A DNA stretch of 64,000 nucleotides, taken from Sporodiniella umbellata (Eukaryota > Mucoromycota > Mucoromycetes > Mucorales > Rhizopodaceae). Position 1 is the stretch's first letter. Each line of letters begins with the position of its first letter. Position numbers and translations under genes: made by a program. Positions 12,207 through 24,056 of this stretch are shown piece after piece. The notes below the pieces were generated by a model. The model saw nothing but the letters and a program-made list of their open reading frames with translations, ran no database searches and had not been told where the DNA came from. The DNA is taken from positions 186,001 through 250,000 of the forward strand of contig JAIXMR010000003.1 of assembly GCA_025677835.1 (NCBI GenBank), in the 5' to 3' direction.

Positions 12207-13645
12207 ATGAACACAAAAGACACTTCAATTAAAAGTTGGTGGAAACGATTCACCCACATGAATAGGAACTCGGCGCCAAAGGAAGGTAAAGAGAAGAGTT
12301 GTATGTGCATTGTTATTGAAACCGCTCTCTGTAGGCAACACCCTAGCAGCCACAGCAGCCGCAACCGCCATCGAGGAAGAAGATCACATATTTGGTATTC
12401 CTCTAGAAAACAGCCTACAGAATGCAAAGGCAACGATCGGATACGCAGACGATAACGTCTATTACGTTGGATTTGTGCCTGTGATTGTGGCTAAATGTGG
12501 ATCGTTTCTTAAAGATCAAGGTTTGACCTCAATTTTTCTACTTTCTCTCTTCTCTACTCTTTCTCCTCTCACCTTCTTTCCCTCTATACATCCCTACATT
12601 CACTCATTTGCCAACTTGCACTTTCCCTTGCCACTTTGCCTCTCTCTCTCTCTCTCTCACAAAAAAAAAAACCGCACTCTCCCTCTTTCACTCTCTACCC
12701 TTTACTCTCTTTTCTCTCTAACTTATATTGGAACAATAAGGTCTTTATACAGAAGGTGTGTTCCGTGTGAGTGGCAGGTAAATGAAATTCTATTTGTGGC
12801 TGTAGTTGAAAAAAAAAAACAATGATGGGTGCTATGCGTGTGTGTATGTGTGTGTGTGTGTGTGTGGTGTCTGGGTATAGATATGTATATATATAGATAG
12901 ATGTGATTTACATTATTATTGTTTTCGCTGGGTTTCTTTTTTTTTATTTATTTATAGTGCGAAACGTATTGGTGGATTACAACAGATTTTTAGCACAGGC
13001 CCAGATTATGGACGTAGCTTGGATTGGCAAGGCTACTCAGTGCACGATGCAGCCACCTTATTAAGACGGTACCTGAATTATCTACCAGAGCCTGTGATTG
13101 TACCCAGATTGTATAATGCATTCAAAGAGACTTTGGGGTGGGTGGAAGGAACAGAGAAAGTAGAAGAATATCAACGACTGATAGAACAGCTACCGATCAA
13201 CCATCAGTACCTGCTCTTTTACCTTTTGGATATGATCGCTCTCTTTTCTTTACACGCCAAAGCTACCAAGATGGATGCTGCCAACCTGGCTTCCGTCTTT
13301 GCCACCGGTATCCTGCTTGATCCTGACATGTCCGCCAACCCAGAAGCGTACAAAGAATCACAGAGGGTCGTACAATACCTGATTGAGCACAACCACCAGC
13401 TTAAAATGCCTAAATCGGAGTGGATGGCTGTACCCAGCCTTCAACAAGATCAAGAGCCCAACTCTCCTAAAAGACACCTTCATCTCTCCACACGTACTCC
13501 CCACTCAGAAAAGATGGACTGGTCTTCTTCTTCTATCGTCTCCGATAAAAACTCAAAGGTCAAGCGTTCAAAAACAATGCCTACCAGACGTTCCAAGTAT
13601 GGCATGAACGATCCTTTACAAGTCATTCAACTCAGTAAACAGTAA
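12207..13645 (+). CDS. Sac7/Bag7-like Rho GTPase-activating protein
   Basis: Stimulates GTP hydrolysis by Rho-family GTPases. In yeast the Sac7/Bag7 group acts on Rho1 in cell-wall and actin control. Four exons, 12207-12285, 12335-12520, 12741-12777 and 12958-13645, give 329 residues. The RhoGAP domain starts at IFGIPLENSL and continues through PVIVAKCGSFLKDQGLYTE. It has the catalytic arginine in GVFRVSGS, then LLRRYLNYLPEPVIVP, LLFYLLDMIALFSLHA and KMDAANLASVFATGIL. Exon 3 is a 37-nt microexon spanning the arginine finger. The tail after the domain is Ser/Lys-rich. The 220-nt second intron is pyrimidine-rich with an A run. No C1, PH or BAR domain is visible, matching short Sac7-like members. 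Confidence 0.9.
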
Positions 13646-14058
13646 TAAAAATGGCTGCAAAAAAAAAAAAAAAAAAAAAAAAAAAAGCAATAAAAAAAAA
13701 AAAAAAGAGAAAAACACACAACAATAATCCACAACCAACCTACATCGTATATACTCTTTCTTTTTCTTACTACATACTTAATCTCTCTTGCTTTTTTTTT
13801 TTTTTTTTTGGTAATAAAAAGTGCCCTTGATTTGTGTTCTGGACTCTTCTTGTACTACGCTTGGAAGAATGCCTGTTTGTATCCGGTGCAATACGATTTT
13901 CTGCGGAGGTGTGACGTCTCTTTTTTTTCGAATCCCGACCTTGCCTCCATACACACACACATATATCGACTTCAAAAAAAAAAACCAAAAAAAGTCTACA
14001 GGGGGTGGAAAAGAATTTCCGCTTCTACTCTTTTTTTTTCTTTTGTTACATTTCAAAA
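13646..14058. other. Intergenic region upstream of Qcr10
   Basis: 413 nt with A runs at about 13660-13686 and 13694-13706 and a T run at about 13792-13809. Reading frames across it are homopolymer artefacts. It presumably carries the RhoGAP 3' end and the Qcr10 promoter. Confidence 0.6.
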
Positions 14059-14332
14059 ATGCCTGTTGCTAGAATCATCACCAACCCTCACTTTGGTTTC
14101 ATTACACCCGAAAAGATCATTAAAGTGTAAGAAAAGAAAAAAAAAAAAAAGAGGGGACCAAGTGAAATGACCTTTATTTTTGGTCATTAGTGCTCCTACC
14201 TTAGCTACTTGGGGTGCTGCTGCTGGATCTGCCGTTCTTCTTTTCGGTTCTGATGTTCCTTTGGTCAAGAGAGATCTTTTGAGCAAGATTCCTATTGCTG
14301 GTAGTTACTGGGAAGTCAGTGAAGAAAACTAA
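14059..14332 (+). CDS. QCR10: Cytochrome bc1 complex subunit 10 (Qcr10)
   Basis: Small single-span subunit of mitochondrial respiratory complex III. Two exons, 14059-14126 and 14191-14332, encode 69 residues. The first reads MPVARIITNPHFGF and the second contains APTLATWGAAAGSAVLLFG, a hydrophobic span, followed by VPLVKRDLLSKIPIAGSYW. Both the TWGAAAG transmembrane start and the KRDLLSKIP segment are characteristic of fungal Qcr10. Length agrees with the family (about 70-80). The exon junction falls just before the transmembrane helix. Confidence 0.9.
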
Positions 14333-14527
14333 GGAGAAAGCTATGAATAAATAAATAAAAAGAGAGAAAGAAAGGATGGTCCGTTGATTATTTTATCCCC
14401 TTAAAAAAAAAAAAAAAAACATGAAATTTTAGAGAGAATATGATAAAGAAACCAACTGAAAATGTTTCTTGTGGATTAAAAAAAAAAAAAGAGAGGTTTT
14501 TATTTATTTCATTTTCTTTAGTTTTAG

Positions 14528-16077
14528 TTGTCAAAGATGTATGTCAATGGTTGGGGAAGTTCTTTCAAACGACCTTCACTACAAAAGGTCAGTCCTTTAG
14601 TAAAGGTACCTACGCTGATGAGTTTATCCCCACTATCGTCTCTGGAAGACGATGAAGTATCATCATCAGAAGAAGAAGAGACAGTGAGCAAGAGCCAGAC
14701 ATGTCCCAACCTGGCCCAATGCTTGATAGAAGCACCTGGTCAACAAGCTAGGCTTCAGAAAGCCACCACACCTCAACAGGTGGGCTTCATGCTCTCCCAA
14801 AAGTACCAACTGGCTGCTGAGAACATCCTCAAGTTTCAATCCAGCCTTCAACAACGTCTCAAGTCCAGTCGGCATGCCAACCACACCAAACGCCAACGGC
14901 AGTCACTCAAGATCCAGACCGCGGGCTGCCTTTCCCCTCTGAGCGATAGGCAAGCGAGGGGAACGGGCCAGATCCACTGTCGAGTGATGCAGATGATCAA
15001 TACGGCGTCAGACAAAAGCTGTGATTATACACTTTCGGTCTATCTGAACGGTGAGAGACACGCGGTTCAAACTGGCTGTCTTTCCAAAACAGAAAAGAAC
15101 ATGAGCGCCGCACGACCGCAAGAAGAACCGATGCAGTTGAATGGTGAGGGACCTTTTGAGTTAACGTTCCAGGTAGCTGCCAGATACACACCCAGCCGGT
15201 TTCAGCATGGACTGGCCAAGCTGGGGTGGACACGTCAGCCGCAAGGCCCGTTACCGACCGTAGGCCATGCCGTGCTGCAGTGTCAAGCGCCGTTGCAGAA
15301 CGCGAGCGTGATGCGCTTCAAGCTTATCCAGGTCGACCGGTTGGCCTGTCCGATAGCGATCGAACTGGTGGTGGACTTGAGGAGAGTGAAGGAGTTGCCG
15401 GCTTCGGTCATCAAGTTCCCCTGGGCTTATCATCTCAAGCAATCCGCCCTTTGGACCTGTCAGAGCTTAGGTAACAGCACGCTACTCAAAGACCCAGCGC
15501 TTGTCTTGCGCTCACGTCAACAGTGCGCAGCTGGGGATTACCTGACCCTCTATACGCGTGGATCGGCTCATCCCGTAAGTCATCATCTCCCTTTGCCATT
15601 CCACTCTATTAATCCCTCCCCACAACTTCTTACTCAAGGCTTGGAAACGATTCTGGGTTACCTTGGACTGCGATCGATTAAATCTGTTTGATTTTACATA
15701 CAAAGTAAACGATTCTAACCTTAGGGACCTGCCTTTCCTCACTTTTGCTTTCTTAGGCCAGTAAAAAACCTGTGGGTTGTCTCCCTTTGGCTTCTTTGGT
15801 CTCGGTGGCTAAACCATCCATGGACGACTGTGAAAATGTGGGCATGGCAAGAAAAGTAGGCATCATGCTTCAATTCGATCCCACCCGCGTCAGCTTATCC
15901 AATCCGACCGCTTGTCTGGACACAGAATCACTCCCTCTGGAAGGAAAATCATTTGTTTACTGTGATGATGAGTCAAAAGCACATCATTGGCGACGGGCTT
16001 TGGTGGCTCACACAACCACCCTAATAACACAAGAGAAAGGAGATAAAGTATCGATGGATTTCCGTTTCTTATGGTAA
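14528..16077 (+). CDS. Unrecognised protein with helical, C2-like and PH-like regions
   Basis: Two exons, 14528-15574 and 15757-16077, give 455 residues. An N-terminal Ser/Glu-rich linker (LSSLEDDEVSSSEEEE) is followed by a helical, basic stretch (QKYQLAAENILKFQSSLQQR). A beta-rich middle region then begins near GTGQIHCRVMQMINT and contains DYTLSVYLNGE and FELTFQVAARY. The end (VGIMLQFDP, KSFVYCDDESKAHHWRRALV) resembles the last strands and helix of a PH domain. The arrangement recalls rhotekin/anillin-type proteins (helical N-terminus, C2-like domain, PH), but this is inference from pattern. GC content is higher than in neighbours. Convergent with the amino acid transporter, 124 nt between stop codons. 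Confidence 0.75.
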
Positions 16078-16154
16078 AAGACAAACTTTGATAAAGAGGA
16101 GAACGAAGGAGGAGGAGGGGGGGGGGAATATACCTTTTTATTTACAGAAAATAA

Positions 16155-16175
16155 GAATAATAATAATAATAATAA
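16155..16175. repeat. (TAA)n microsatellite
   Basis: About seven AAT/TAA units between the convergent stop codons of the C2/PH-like gene and the amino acid transporter, within the probable overlapping 3' ends. Confidence 0.9.
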
Positions 16176-16201
16176 AAGAAAAAACGATTTTTCTTTTTTT
16201 T

Positions 16202-17571
16202 TTAAGCTTTGAAATCCTCTACGAGCGATTGAATGGCTTCGATTGTACCAAAGATTAAGCCAACCACGCCCAAGAGAACGGTGAGCGCACACCAGGCAAG
16301 TTGGTAATAAGGTTTGTTACGAATGCCAGTCAATTTGAGATAAAAGATGATAGGAAAGATAAAGATCAAGCCACAGTTTGCAAAAGCACCGATCAAAGCC
16401 ATCAAGTCATCAAAGTGAGGTACAACGGCACCCACGACACCGACAAAGGTCATGATAAGGATACGTAGCGAGGCACGGATCAAGAATTCCTTAACACGGC
16501 CAAAACGTTCAACGGTCACATTCAACATCTCTTCTACGTCGAGAGCAAAAGAGGTCAAAAGAATAGGCGAGGCACTCATGACGTGAAAGGTCATGACGAC
16601 AATGGCAATGATTTTAGGAACACCGTCCGAGATGGAGTTGTAGATGGGAGATTTGGCTTGGTCACCATAGACGTAGTAACCAGGAATGGCGGTAAGAAAG
16701 TAAAGAAGGGCACAGGTACTCAAGCCACCGGCAATAGCTTTGGGCCAATGTTGAGGTTTCTTCATGGAGGCTTCAACGTGTGGGTAAACAGCGTTACCAC
16801 CGAAACTGAAAGAGATGGTACTGAGAGCGATAGGAAATTTGCTCCAGATGACCGGGTCGTGGTGGGCGGCGGGCAAGGTTTTCAAGTCTATCATGGACAC
16901 AGCCAACACAATCACAACGACCACGACCGTAGCCAAGGCGCCGAGGGCACTCATCCAAGCCACTTCCTTCATGGACTTGACAAGAATGAAAGGAATAGCG
17001 ACGGTAGCGCAAGAGATGATACTCCAAGGAACCACACCGATTTCCCCAGCGGTTCCCTTACAGAGCTGATTTAGATTACTTCCCGCCAAAACCATATACA
17101 GAATCGGGGCGCCGAGTGTGATCCAAGCAGAGAAAAAGAAGGTGACCCAGCCACCGATCGCACCAAAACAAGTGGTGGCAATCTCTTTGTAGGACAACAA
17201 ACGCTGTTTGCCATTCGCATACAGACAGCGAATCAACAGAATGCCTGTGTACACTGACATGGACCAAGCCAAGAATAAGATCAAAATACCGATCCAGCCA
17301 CCCAGTCGGAGCGCATAGGGAAGACCGAGCGTACCCGTACCAGCCACGACACACACGACATTAAAATACGCAAGAAAAGCAGAACCTGCATGCTCACGGT
17401 TGACGTCAATGATTCCAGTAGAACTATAATCCATTTCGGCGTCTAATACACGGGTGTCAATAGAGACCTAGTCTCATCGCATCATCACTTACTGCTATAA
17501 GCATCAAAGGTAGTATTTCCATTTTCTTGGAAATCTCCTTTCTTTTCCATTTCCATCGACGTAGTAGACAT
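16202..17571 (-). CDS. AVT-type vacuolar amino acid transporter (AAAP family)
   Basis: Amino acid/proton symporter or exporter of the Aa_trans (AAAP/SLC32-36) family, in fungi typically in the vacuolar membrane. Two exons: 17493-17571 (MSTTSMEMEKKGDF) and 16202-17442, 439 residues, split by a 50-nt intron. The first helix carries the family signature GSAFLAYFNVVCVVAGTGTL followed by GLPYALRLGGW. The central signature ISFSFGGNAVYPHVEASMKK and the helix LYFLTAIPGYYVYGD also fit the family. Roughly ten or eleven hydrophobic segments can be counted. The soluble N-terminus is short, unlike yeast Avt1. Substrate cannot be read from sequence. Confidence 0.9.
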
Positions 17572-19298
17572 TCCAATCCGAAAAGCTTTTAATTGAACGT
17601 GCTGTGTGGATAGAAAGAAAAAGAAAAAAAAAAAAAATTTGAAAAAATGAAAAACTAGTTAAATCAATAGTTAAGAGGGAAAGGGTATTTATACCCTTTA
17701 TTTTTTTTTTTTTTTTTTTTTTAATAGCCAGTTTCTATAGACAGCAAGTATCGATCCAATCAGGTCAAGGCTATATCTCTATTTGGCAAATCATCGTCAG
17801 ACCTCCAAGCTCCCTTTTGGCAAGCATAGCCCAAAGAAAGTCCGCTGAAGGGAAATGGCAAGGACTGGGAGGTGTGAGAAGTTTGGTAAACAAGCGTGAG
17901 AAATCCCAATGAGGGTAGCGGAAGCCTAGCTACCCGAGTGATAACAAGAAACTACCTCAAGAGTGAGACCCTGCTCACTGTAAATAAGCGCTCAACCATT
18001 GGTCAGCGTCTCATGACTCAACGGAATCGAGAGGGTCCCAGTAGCGTAACGGACGTCGTACAGGCATTGAAATCAGAAAAGCTAATCGATTGGTGCTACC
18101 TATCGCCGCCAAACCACTGGCCGGCTCTTGATTGGTCATCTGTCGTGTTCTTGTTCATTCAGCTTTCGAATACCGCTTAACGCGATACGCTTTTTGGCTA
18201 CCTGAACACAAGAAGGTGGGAAAATAAATAAAATACAAAAGAAAATAACAGAAAGCGCAAAAACTGCCAAAGCTTTAGAAAGCAGGGATTCATCTTAAAA
18301 AAAAGTCACCCCACCTCTTTTTCAAATGCACCAAAAACACATACGCTAAATATAATATAATAAAAATAAAAAAAAAATTAGAATGCGTAGATCACATGAC
18401 TGCTTTTTTTTTTTTTTTTTTTTTTTTTTCTACCGAACCCAAACGCGCTAAGCAAAAGGTCTTTCCAAATGGGGTAAGTTCTCCATCTTTTCTCGGTAAC
18501 CGAACGATGTCGACCTGGATTGGCTCTGGACAAAGCAGGATGTAAAGAAATGCAGTGGAGGAATCCAATCAATCAACAGCTTACTTTTTCTAGGATGTCT
18601 CAATGAATCTCCTTTTATGGCAACTCAGGGTGTACATGGTCATATGCTCTCAATTAGCCAACAGACAAAATCAACGTGTTTTTTTTTTTTTTTTTGGGTG
18701 GTTTCACTAGAATGAAAAAGACAGAGTGAAATAGAATCAGAATGAACTCAAGTCTGCCTTACACGTATTACAGCTGTCATCATTTTCTATCAAAGAAAGT
18801 CTGCATGTTGACTGTACTACCTTCGATTGTATGTAAATCATAACAAACACTCTATCTCGTCACATCTTGCACTATTTTCACACATGGATGAAAAAGAAAA
18901 GGCGAGGTTTTTTTCTTTTTCGGAAACAAGGAGTTAAACCCCCCCCCTTCACGTCACTCTTTTTTTGGGTCCAACATCAGTCTTTCGATGATGTCACAGC
19001 CGAGTTGTTCACTCGGTGTGTGTGTGTGTGTATGTGTGTGTGGCTTTTGTTGGAGCTGCATAGGATGTACGCCATGGTTGGCACAACCGGTGCAGTGGAG
19101 GTGCTTTGACAGAGCGATGGACTGATGTCTGTCTGACAGCATCTTAGGGACCCCATTTTCTCAACATTCAGTCATACTGCTTTTGATAAGCCATTGTCTA
19201 CAAGCACGATCTCGTCTTTATGATTTTATTGGATTAAAAGTATGTATACATGATATGATAAGGATTGTATACGTTTTTTGGATAGAATAAATTAAAAT
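17572..19298. other. 1.7-kb intergenic region with CCAAT-box cluster
   Basis: Upstream of the amino acid transporter (-) and downstream of porin (-). Between about 17750 and 18140 it is less AT-rich than other gaps and contains one CCAAT and at least three ATTGG pentamers (about 17756, 17998, 18089, 18132), which suggests a promoter bound by the CCAAT-binding complex. The rest has T runs at about 17701 and 18404-18429 and a TG array at 19017-19042. A 94-codon open frame at 17896-18180 has no recognisable similarity. Confidence 0.5.
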
Positions 19299-20498
19299 TT
19301 AGTTTTCCAAAGTAAAAGCAAGACCGAGCTTATGAGCGTTTTCGTTCAGACGGGTGGTATCTACGGAAGCACCCAAGTTGACCTTCACACCAGGACGAAG
19401 CGTTTGAGTATAGCTATTCAAAGAGAGTAAGCGTCAAAGAGGCTCAAAAGAGAGAGGGGGGGGGGTAAAGACTTACGCCAAACCGAGAACACCAGCGTTG
19501 GAGATCTTGGCCTTGACAAAAGCCGAGGGATCCAACTTGAGCTTAGCACCCACTTCAAGAGCCACGGCGTTGGTACCCTTGGCATCCCAAGAGGCCTTAC
19601 CAGAAGCTTCCAGGTCGCTGTTCACGCGATGGTAGTAAGAGGCTGCGTATTGGTTCAAGTTGTTGGTGGCGTGGACTGCAACACCATATTCAAGCGCAGT
19701 GTAGCCAATAGCAGCGTTGTAGCGACCAACCTAGAAAAACACACCATCAGCTCCCTTTCTCTACACTACACCTTACCTTGCCGTCCAACACATTGTAGCC
19801 CACTTCGGCACCTACAAGGAAACCGTTTTGACCAAACACAGAGTTGATGCTCAAGTTGGTCTATTATCATAAGTATATACACATATACATCTAGACATTC
19901 TCACATACCTTGATCACATCAAGCGTGGCCACAGTATGAACATTAGGCTTCTTGTAAGTAGCGTTGATCTTGGCTGCTTTTTCGTTGACAGAGGGAAGGA
20001 GAGAAGTCAACAGTTCGACCTTCAGACCCTCTGGTGTTTTTATTAAAAAAAAAAAAAAAAAGCAAATGGTTTAGTCACATCCCTTCATCATCTTCTTCAA
20101 GAGACACTTACTGGCAAGGTTGTTTTCCAATTCAATCTTTCCATTCAAGTGGTTAGAAGTGGTCCAGGCTTCAGTGAAGGTCAAGCCGTTCTTTCTGTCA
20201 GCGTATTTGGTTTCAAGATCTCCCACAATGATACCCGTCTTGTTATCGCGTTGACCATTGACTTTGAAAGTCTATTATCATCATCACCGTCAATTCTAAC
20301 CAACCCTGACTCGTTTCATTTTATACTCACCACACCGTTAGCAGCCGTCGTCTTCACTTCGAGCTTAACACCTCCCACAGGGTAATCCTTGGACAAAAGG
20401 TCTTTGGCAGACTTGCCAATATCATTGAAAGCAACTATAGAACACATCAATCATCCCATTCTTTCCCATAACAACAACCACTTACCAGGAATAGACAT
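19299..20498 (-). CDS. POR1: Mitochondrial outer-membrane porin (VDAC)
   Basis: Voltage-dependent anion channel, a 19-strand beta-barrel exchanging metabolites across the outer mitochondrial membrane. The start is MSIPVAFNDIGKSAKDLLSK, the typical VDAC N-terminal helix, followed by VGGVKLEVKTTAANGV. Further exons give strands such as QYAASYYHRVNSDLEASGKA, SWDAKGTNAVALEVGAKLKL and AFVKAKISNAGVLGLA. The end is RLNENAHKLGLAFTLEN. The first coding exon is only 13 nt (20486-20498). At least five short introns follow. Length (about 280) is normal for VDAC. Confidence 0.95.
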
Positions 20499-21189
20499 CT
20501 GAAAACATCAAAAAGAAACAAACCGTGTTTTCTTAATGACCGAAAACTCTTTTTTAACTTTACCTTTTTTATAAAATAGTTTAAGAAAAAAGAGAGAAAA
20601 AAGAAAACAAATAAACCCATTCCATTTTGTTTGGGTCATAGCAGGGGAAGCCGGGCCTTGAAAAAAACATGGGTTGAAGAAGAAAAACTCTCTGGGGTTC
20701 TATGGGATCACATATCCTTTCTTGCCCCATTTTTTCTACCAAAAAAAAAAAAAGAACAAACTTGGCTAAAGCGAGAGAATAAAGAAACTTACACTTTCTT
20801 TTTGTTCCTTTTCATCTACTCTCTTCTACTGCTTGTCAGGATCGACCTATTGTTCCCTTGATTTGGTAACACGTGTACGTCATACACACGCTGAGATGAA
20901 CTGGTGGGCTCATCACTTTCTGCTTGCAAGAAGCTGAATCCACACCAGTAACTCTTTTTCAGATGGCTTTCAGGCTTTCGAATTCTATATATCAAAAACA
21001 CATATATATACCATCAGAACAATCCATACCGCTTGATAAACAGCTTTCGCCATAAAAGCGCTCATTGAAATCCCTTCAAAACATCTGTCAAGAGAAGAGG
21101 ATGATGACGCCAGCAGTACAGAGACCATCTGCTTTTGATAGATAGATAGATAGATATATTTTTATTATTATTAAGAATCAGTGTTTCTT
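20499..21189. other. Intergenic region, porin promoter side
   Basis: 691 nt between the porin start and the stop of the transglycosylase gene. Holds A runs near 20740 and a (GATA)n array at about 21136-21155. No gene-like frame seen; it should include the porin promoter and the 3' end of the transglycosylase gene. Confidence 0.6.
21136..21155. repeat. (GATA)5-like microsatellite
   Basis: Tandem GATA units just downstream of the transglycosylase stop codon. Confidence 0.9.
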
Positions 21190-22701
21190 CTACTCAAGTA
21201 AATCCACATGAACACTTTTCAGTGCGTTGACAGTCCATGCAGGATATTTTGATTTATCACCAAAATAACCTCGGAAGAATTGTTGAATCCATGCAGGAAA
21301 CTCATCTTTTTGAATGGCCTCTCTCATTTCTCGCATCAACCTCAGTTGGAAGGCAATATTGTGAATGGATACCAGATGACAACCCACGGTGTCCTTGGTG
21401 ATAATATTCAAATGGGCGTACGATCGTGTGTAGTTTTTACAGGTTGTACATTCACAGCCTTCTTCAATCGGTCCAAAATCACTTGCATACTTGCCTGATT
21501 TTAAGGAAACAACCCCCTTCATAGTCAGTGCATTACCAAATCGCTAGATCCAAAAGAAAGCGTAAGTTTTTTTTTTCTTTTTTCTTTCTTTTTTTTTTTT
21601 TTTTTTAAAAAAAAAGATACCTACAGCTGTTCTTGTAGGGAACACACAATCAAACATATCTACACCCAAAGCAACACAAACAACCAAATCTTCTGCATAC
21701 CTAAAGAAAGCTTACAGTGTTAAAAGTGCTTTGTTTTCTCTTTTTGACATGGTTTACTTTACCCAACACCCATACAATAAATTGGCTTATTCTTTGGTAG
21801 CATGTCGGTACATCCTGTTACACTATCAATAGTAAAGCATGAGTTCCTTCTATCATCAGACACTCCTTTGTATATACATTTTCCAGAAAACGTCCTTTTC
21901 CTCTCCACCACTCAAACCTCCAACAGCATAACCTGGTGTGTCTCTCTTCACCATTTCCTCCACACATTTTCTTCTCAAATCAAGATCCAGGCCACCCTGG
22001 ATGATGGCAAAAAGGTTTTGTGTATCTGGCTTCTTGTGTGCTTCTATACAACGATCCAACCAACGAATCGATCGCCACATTGCTTCTTCCACACGAGGTC
22101 CGGTTGTCAAAGAAGAAATCACATCGTCCAGTTGCATCATAATATCAGCACCAATCGTGTTTTGAAGTTCCATCGAGTGTTCAGGTGTCAACATCATCAA
22201 CGAACCGTCATGAGGTGACTGGAATTCTACCCCGTCTTCGGTGATTTTGGCAAGTTTCAGTAAAGAAACCATTTGAAATCCTCCACTATCCTAATACAAA
22301 AAAAAAAAAAAAAAAAAAAAAACTCTGGTCAGCTATTTTTCTTTGTCTTGTTGATTGTTACTGTTAACAAGTTGCGTTTCCAACTTTGAAAATTATGAGC
22401 GCCACCGATGAGATCAAGTGTTTCTTTTCCGGGTTTAAGTCCCTGTAGAAGACGGTTGGGTGCCATGCTTACATGTATATGTGTATGTACTTGTTCTTAC
22501 AAGATGGTAAGTGTTATTCAACATGATCTGACAGTTCAAATCTTCAAGTTGTTCAGGTAGCATGCCTTTCATTGTCCCTTGTGTACCCACTGGCATAAAC
22601 ACAGGTGTATCAACAGGTCCATGAGGCAAGGTCAGAACAGACACTCTAGCTTTGGTAGTAGAACACTTGGCTGTCGTTTCAAACGTAAGAGCACTCTTCA
22701 T
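21190..22701 (-). CDS. QTRT1: Queuine tRNA-ribosyltransferase catalytic subunit
   Basis: Exchanges guanine-34 for queuine in tRNAs with GUN anticodons (Tyr, His, Asn, Asp), working with the non-catalytic QTRT2 subunit on the outer mitochondrial membrane in eukaryotes. The likely start at 22701 reads [20 protein letters not shown]; an in-frame ATG farther upstream precedes a non-conserved extension. Family blocks appear in order: [45 protein letters not shown] with the substrate-binding aspartate, [18 protein letters not shown] and [10 protein letters not shown]. They are followed by [12 protein letters not shown] and the zinc site [16 protein letters not shown]. The protein ends KSVHVDLLE. 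About six exons. All expected catalytic blocks are present, so it should be active. Confidence 0.95.
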
Positions 22702-23587
22702 TTTCGGTATCAGGTTAAATGACCCTTTTTTAATCCCTTGATGAATCGATAAAGACACTTTGAAAATAAAAAATAAAAATTCGAAAGTTGTGCGCACACT
22801 GGATACGTTACAAGAAAAAGCAGTCTTGACAACCCAAATCGACCTGAGCAAACTCCACCCACGTTGATTTCGAACGCTCAAAGGTTTTCGCTCTTCTTTA
22901 AAAACAGCACTCACTTTTTGTTTGTATCGTCTTTCACTCTTTTAAAACATCAACTGGTTTATGAACCATTTTGAAGTATCAACTTTGATAACACACACCA
23001 AAGCCTTTGATTAACACCTATGAACGAGACAAACACTCTGTTCAGACAGAAAAAAAAACATCTCACCCTAAGTGGAACATAGACATCATAAAACACTGCG
23101 TCACTTTAATAACTACATCTACTACGGACATTGTAGACAGACCTATTCAATTAATGAACGAACAACAAAACTGAATAGACAACAGAAATAATATCCAAGC
23201 AACGAATACCTTGTTTTTTTTTTTTTTTTTTCAAAAGGATATGATCACATCTTTTAACGGAACCTCTATGAATTGATGAATACAATGCTAGGTACCTTAT
23301 TTATTGCTGTTGAGGAAGAATTTGATCCATAGAAAACAATAAAAAAAATTTACTGGGTTGAACAGCAGGTCTATCTTTACAACTTTGAGGAATAGAGATC
23401 ATCACGGTGTCTTTTAGTACGGAATTTTGTACGTAAAACACTCGGATGAATCTATTTCTTTAGGAGAGACTAAAGCAAGAGCCATGTCCTTCCATGATTC
23501 AATCAGAATCGTTTTGTACTCAAACTTTGTCATGGCATAAACATACTAATAGCCTTGAGCTGTTAAAGAGGCCATGGGTCGAGCGAT

Positions 23588-23624
<37 letters not shown>

Positions 23625-24018
23625 CACCTGACTTTGTACAATAAGAAAGGGTTGAACCAAGGGTCTGATCAATGCATGTAGCAGTAGACTTGGTGAAAAT
23701 CTCAGAATATACTTACATACTGCGTAGAACGGCCAGTGCCTACCAAGAGTCGTCACATCCCCATTCTGTTTATCTGCAAGCAATCGCGTATCGAGCACCT
23801 TCTTGTTTTTTTTTCTTTCTACAAGTCGGCATAGTTGATACATCTTCTTATTATGGTCAGCCCCAAACGTTCATTTCAATTGTTTTAACGGTGATTTTTT
23901 TTATATCTAAGGACTGATAACAAGCTACTTTTTTTTTTTTTTTAGCTAAAAAAAAAAACCATTTAAAAATAAATGATAGATGTAGTGTACAAGTTTTGAG
24001 CCTATTAAAGGTCTTAAT

Positions 24019-24056
<38 letters not shown>

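Noticed and set aside
16583..17074. 163-codon open frame on the plus strand
   Set aside because: It lies fully antisense to the conserved coding sequence of the amino acid transporter and has an unnatural Gly/Asn/Asp/Arg composition.
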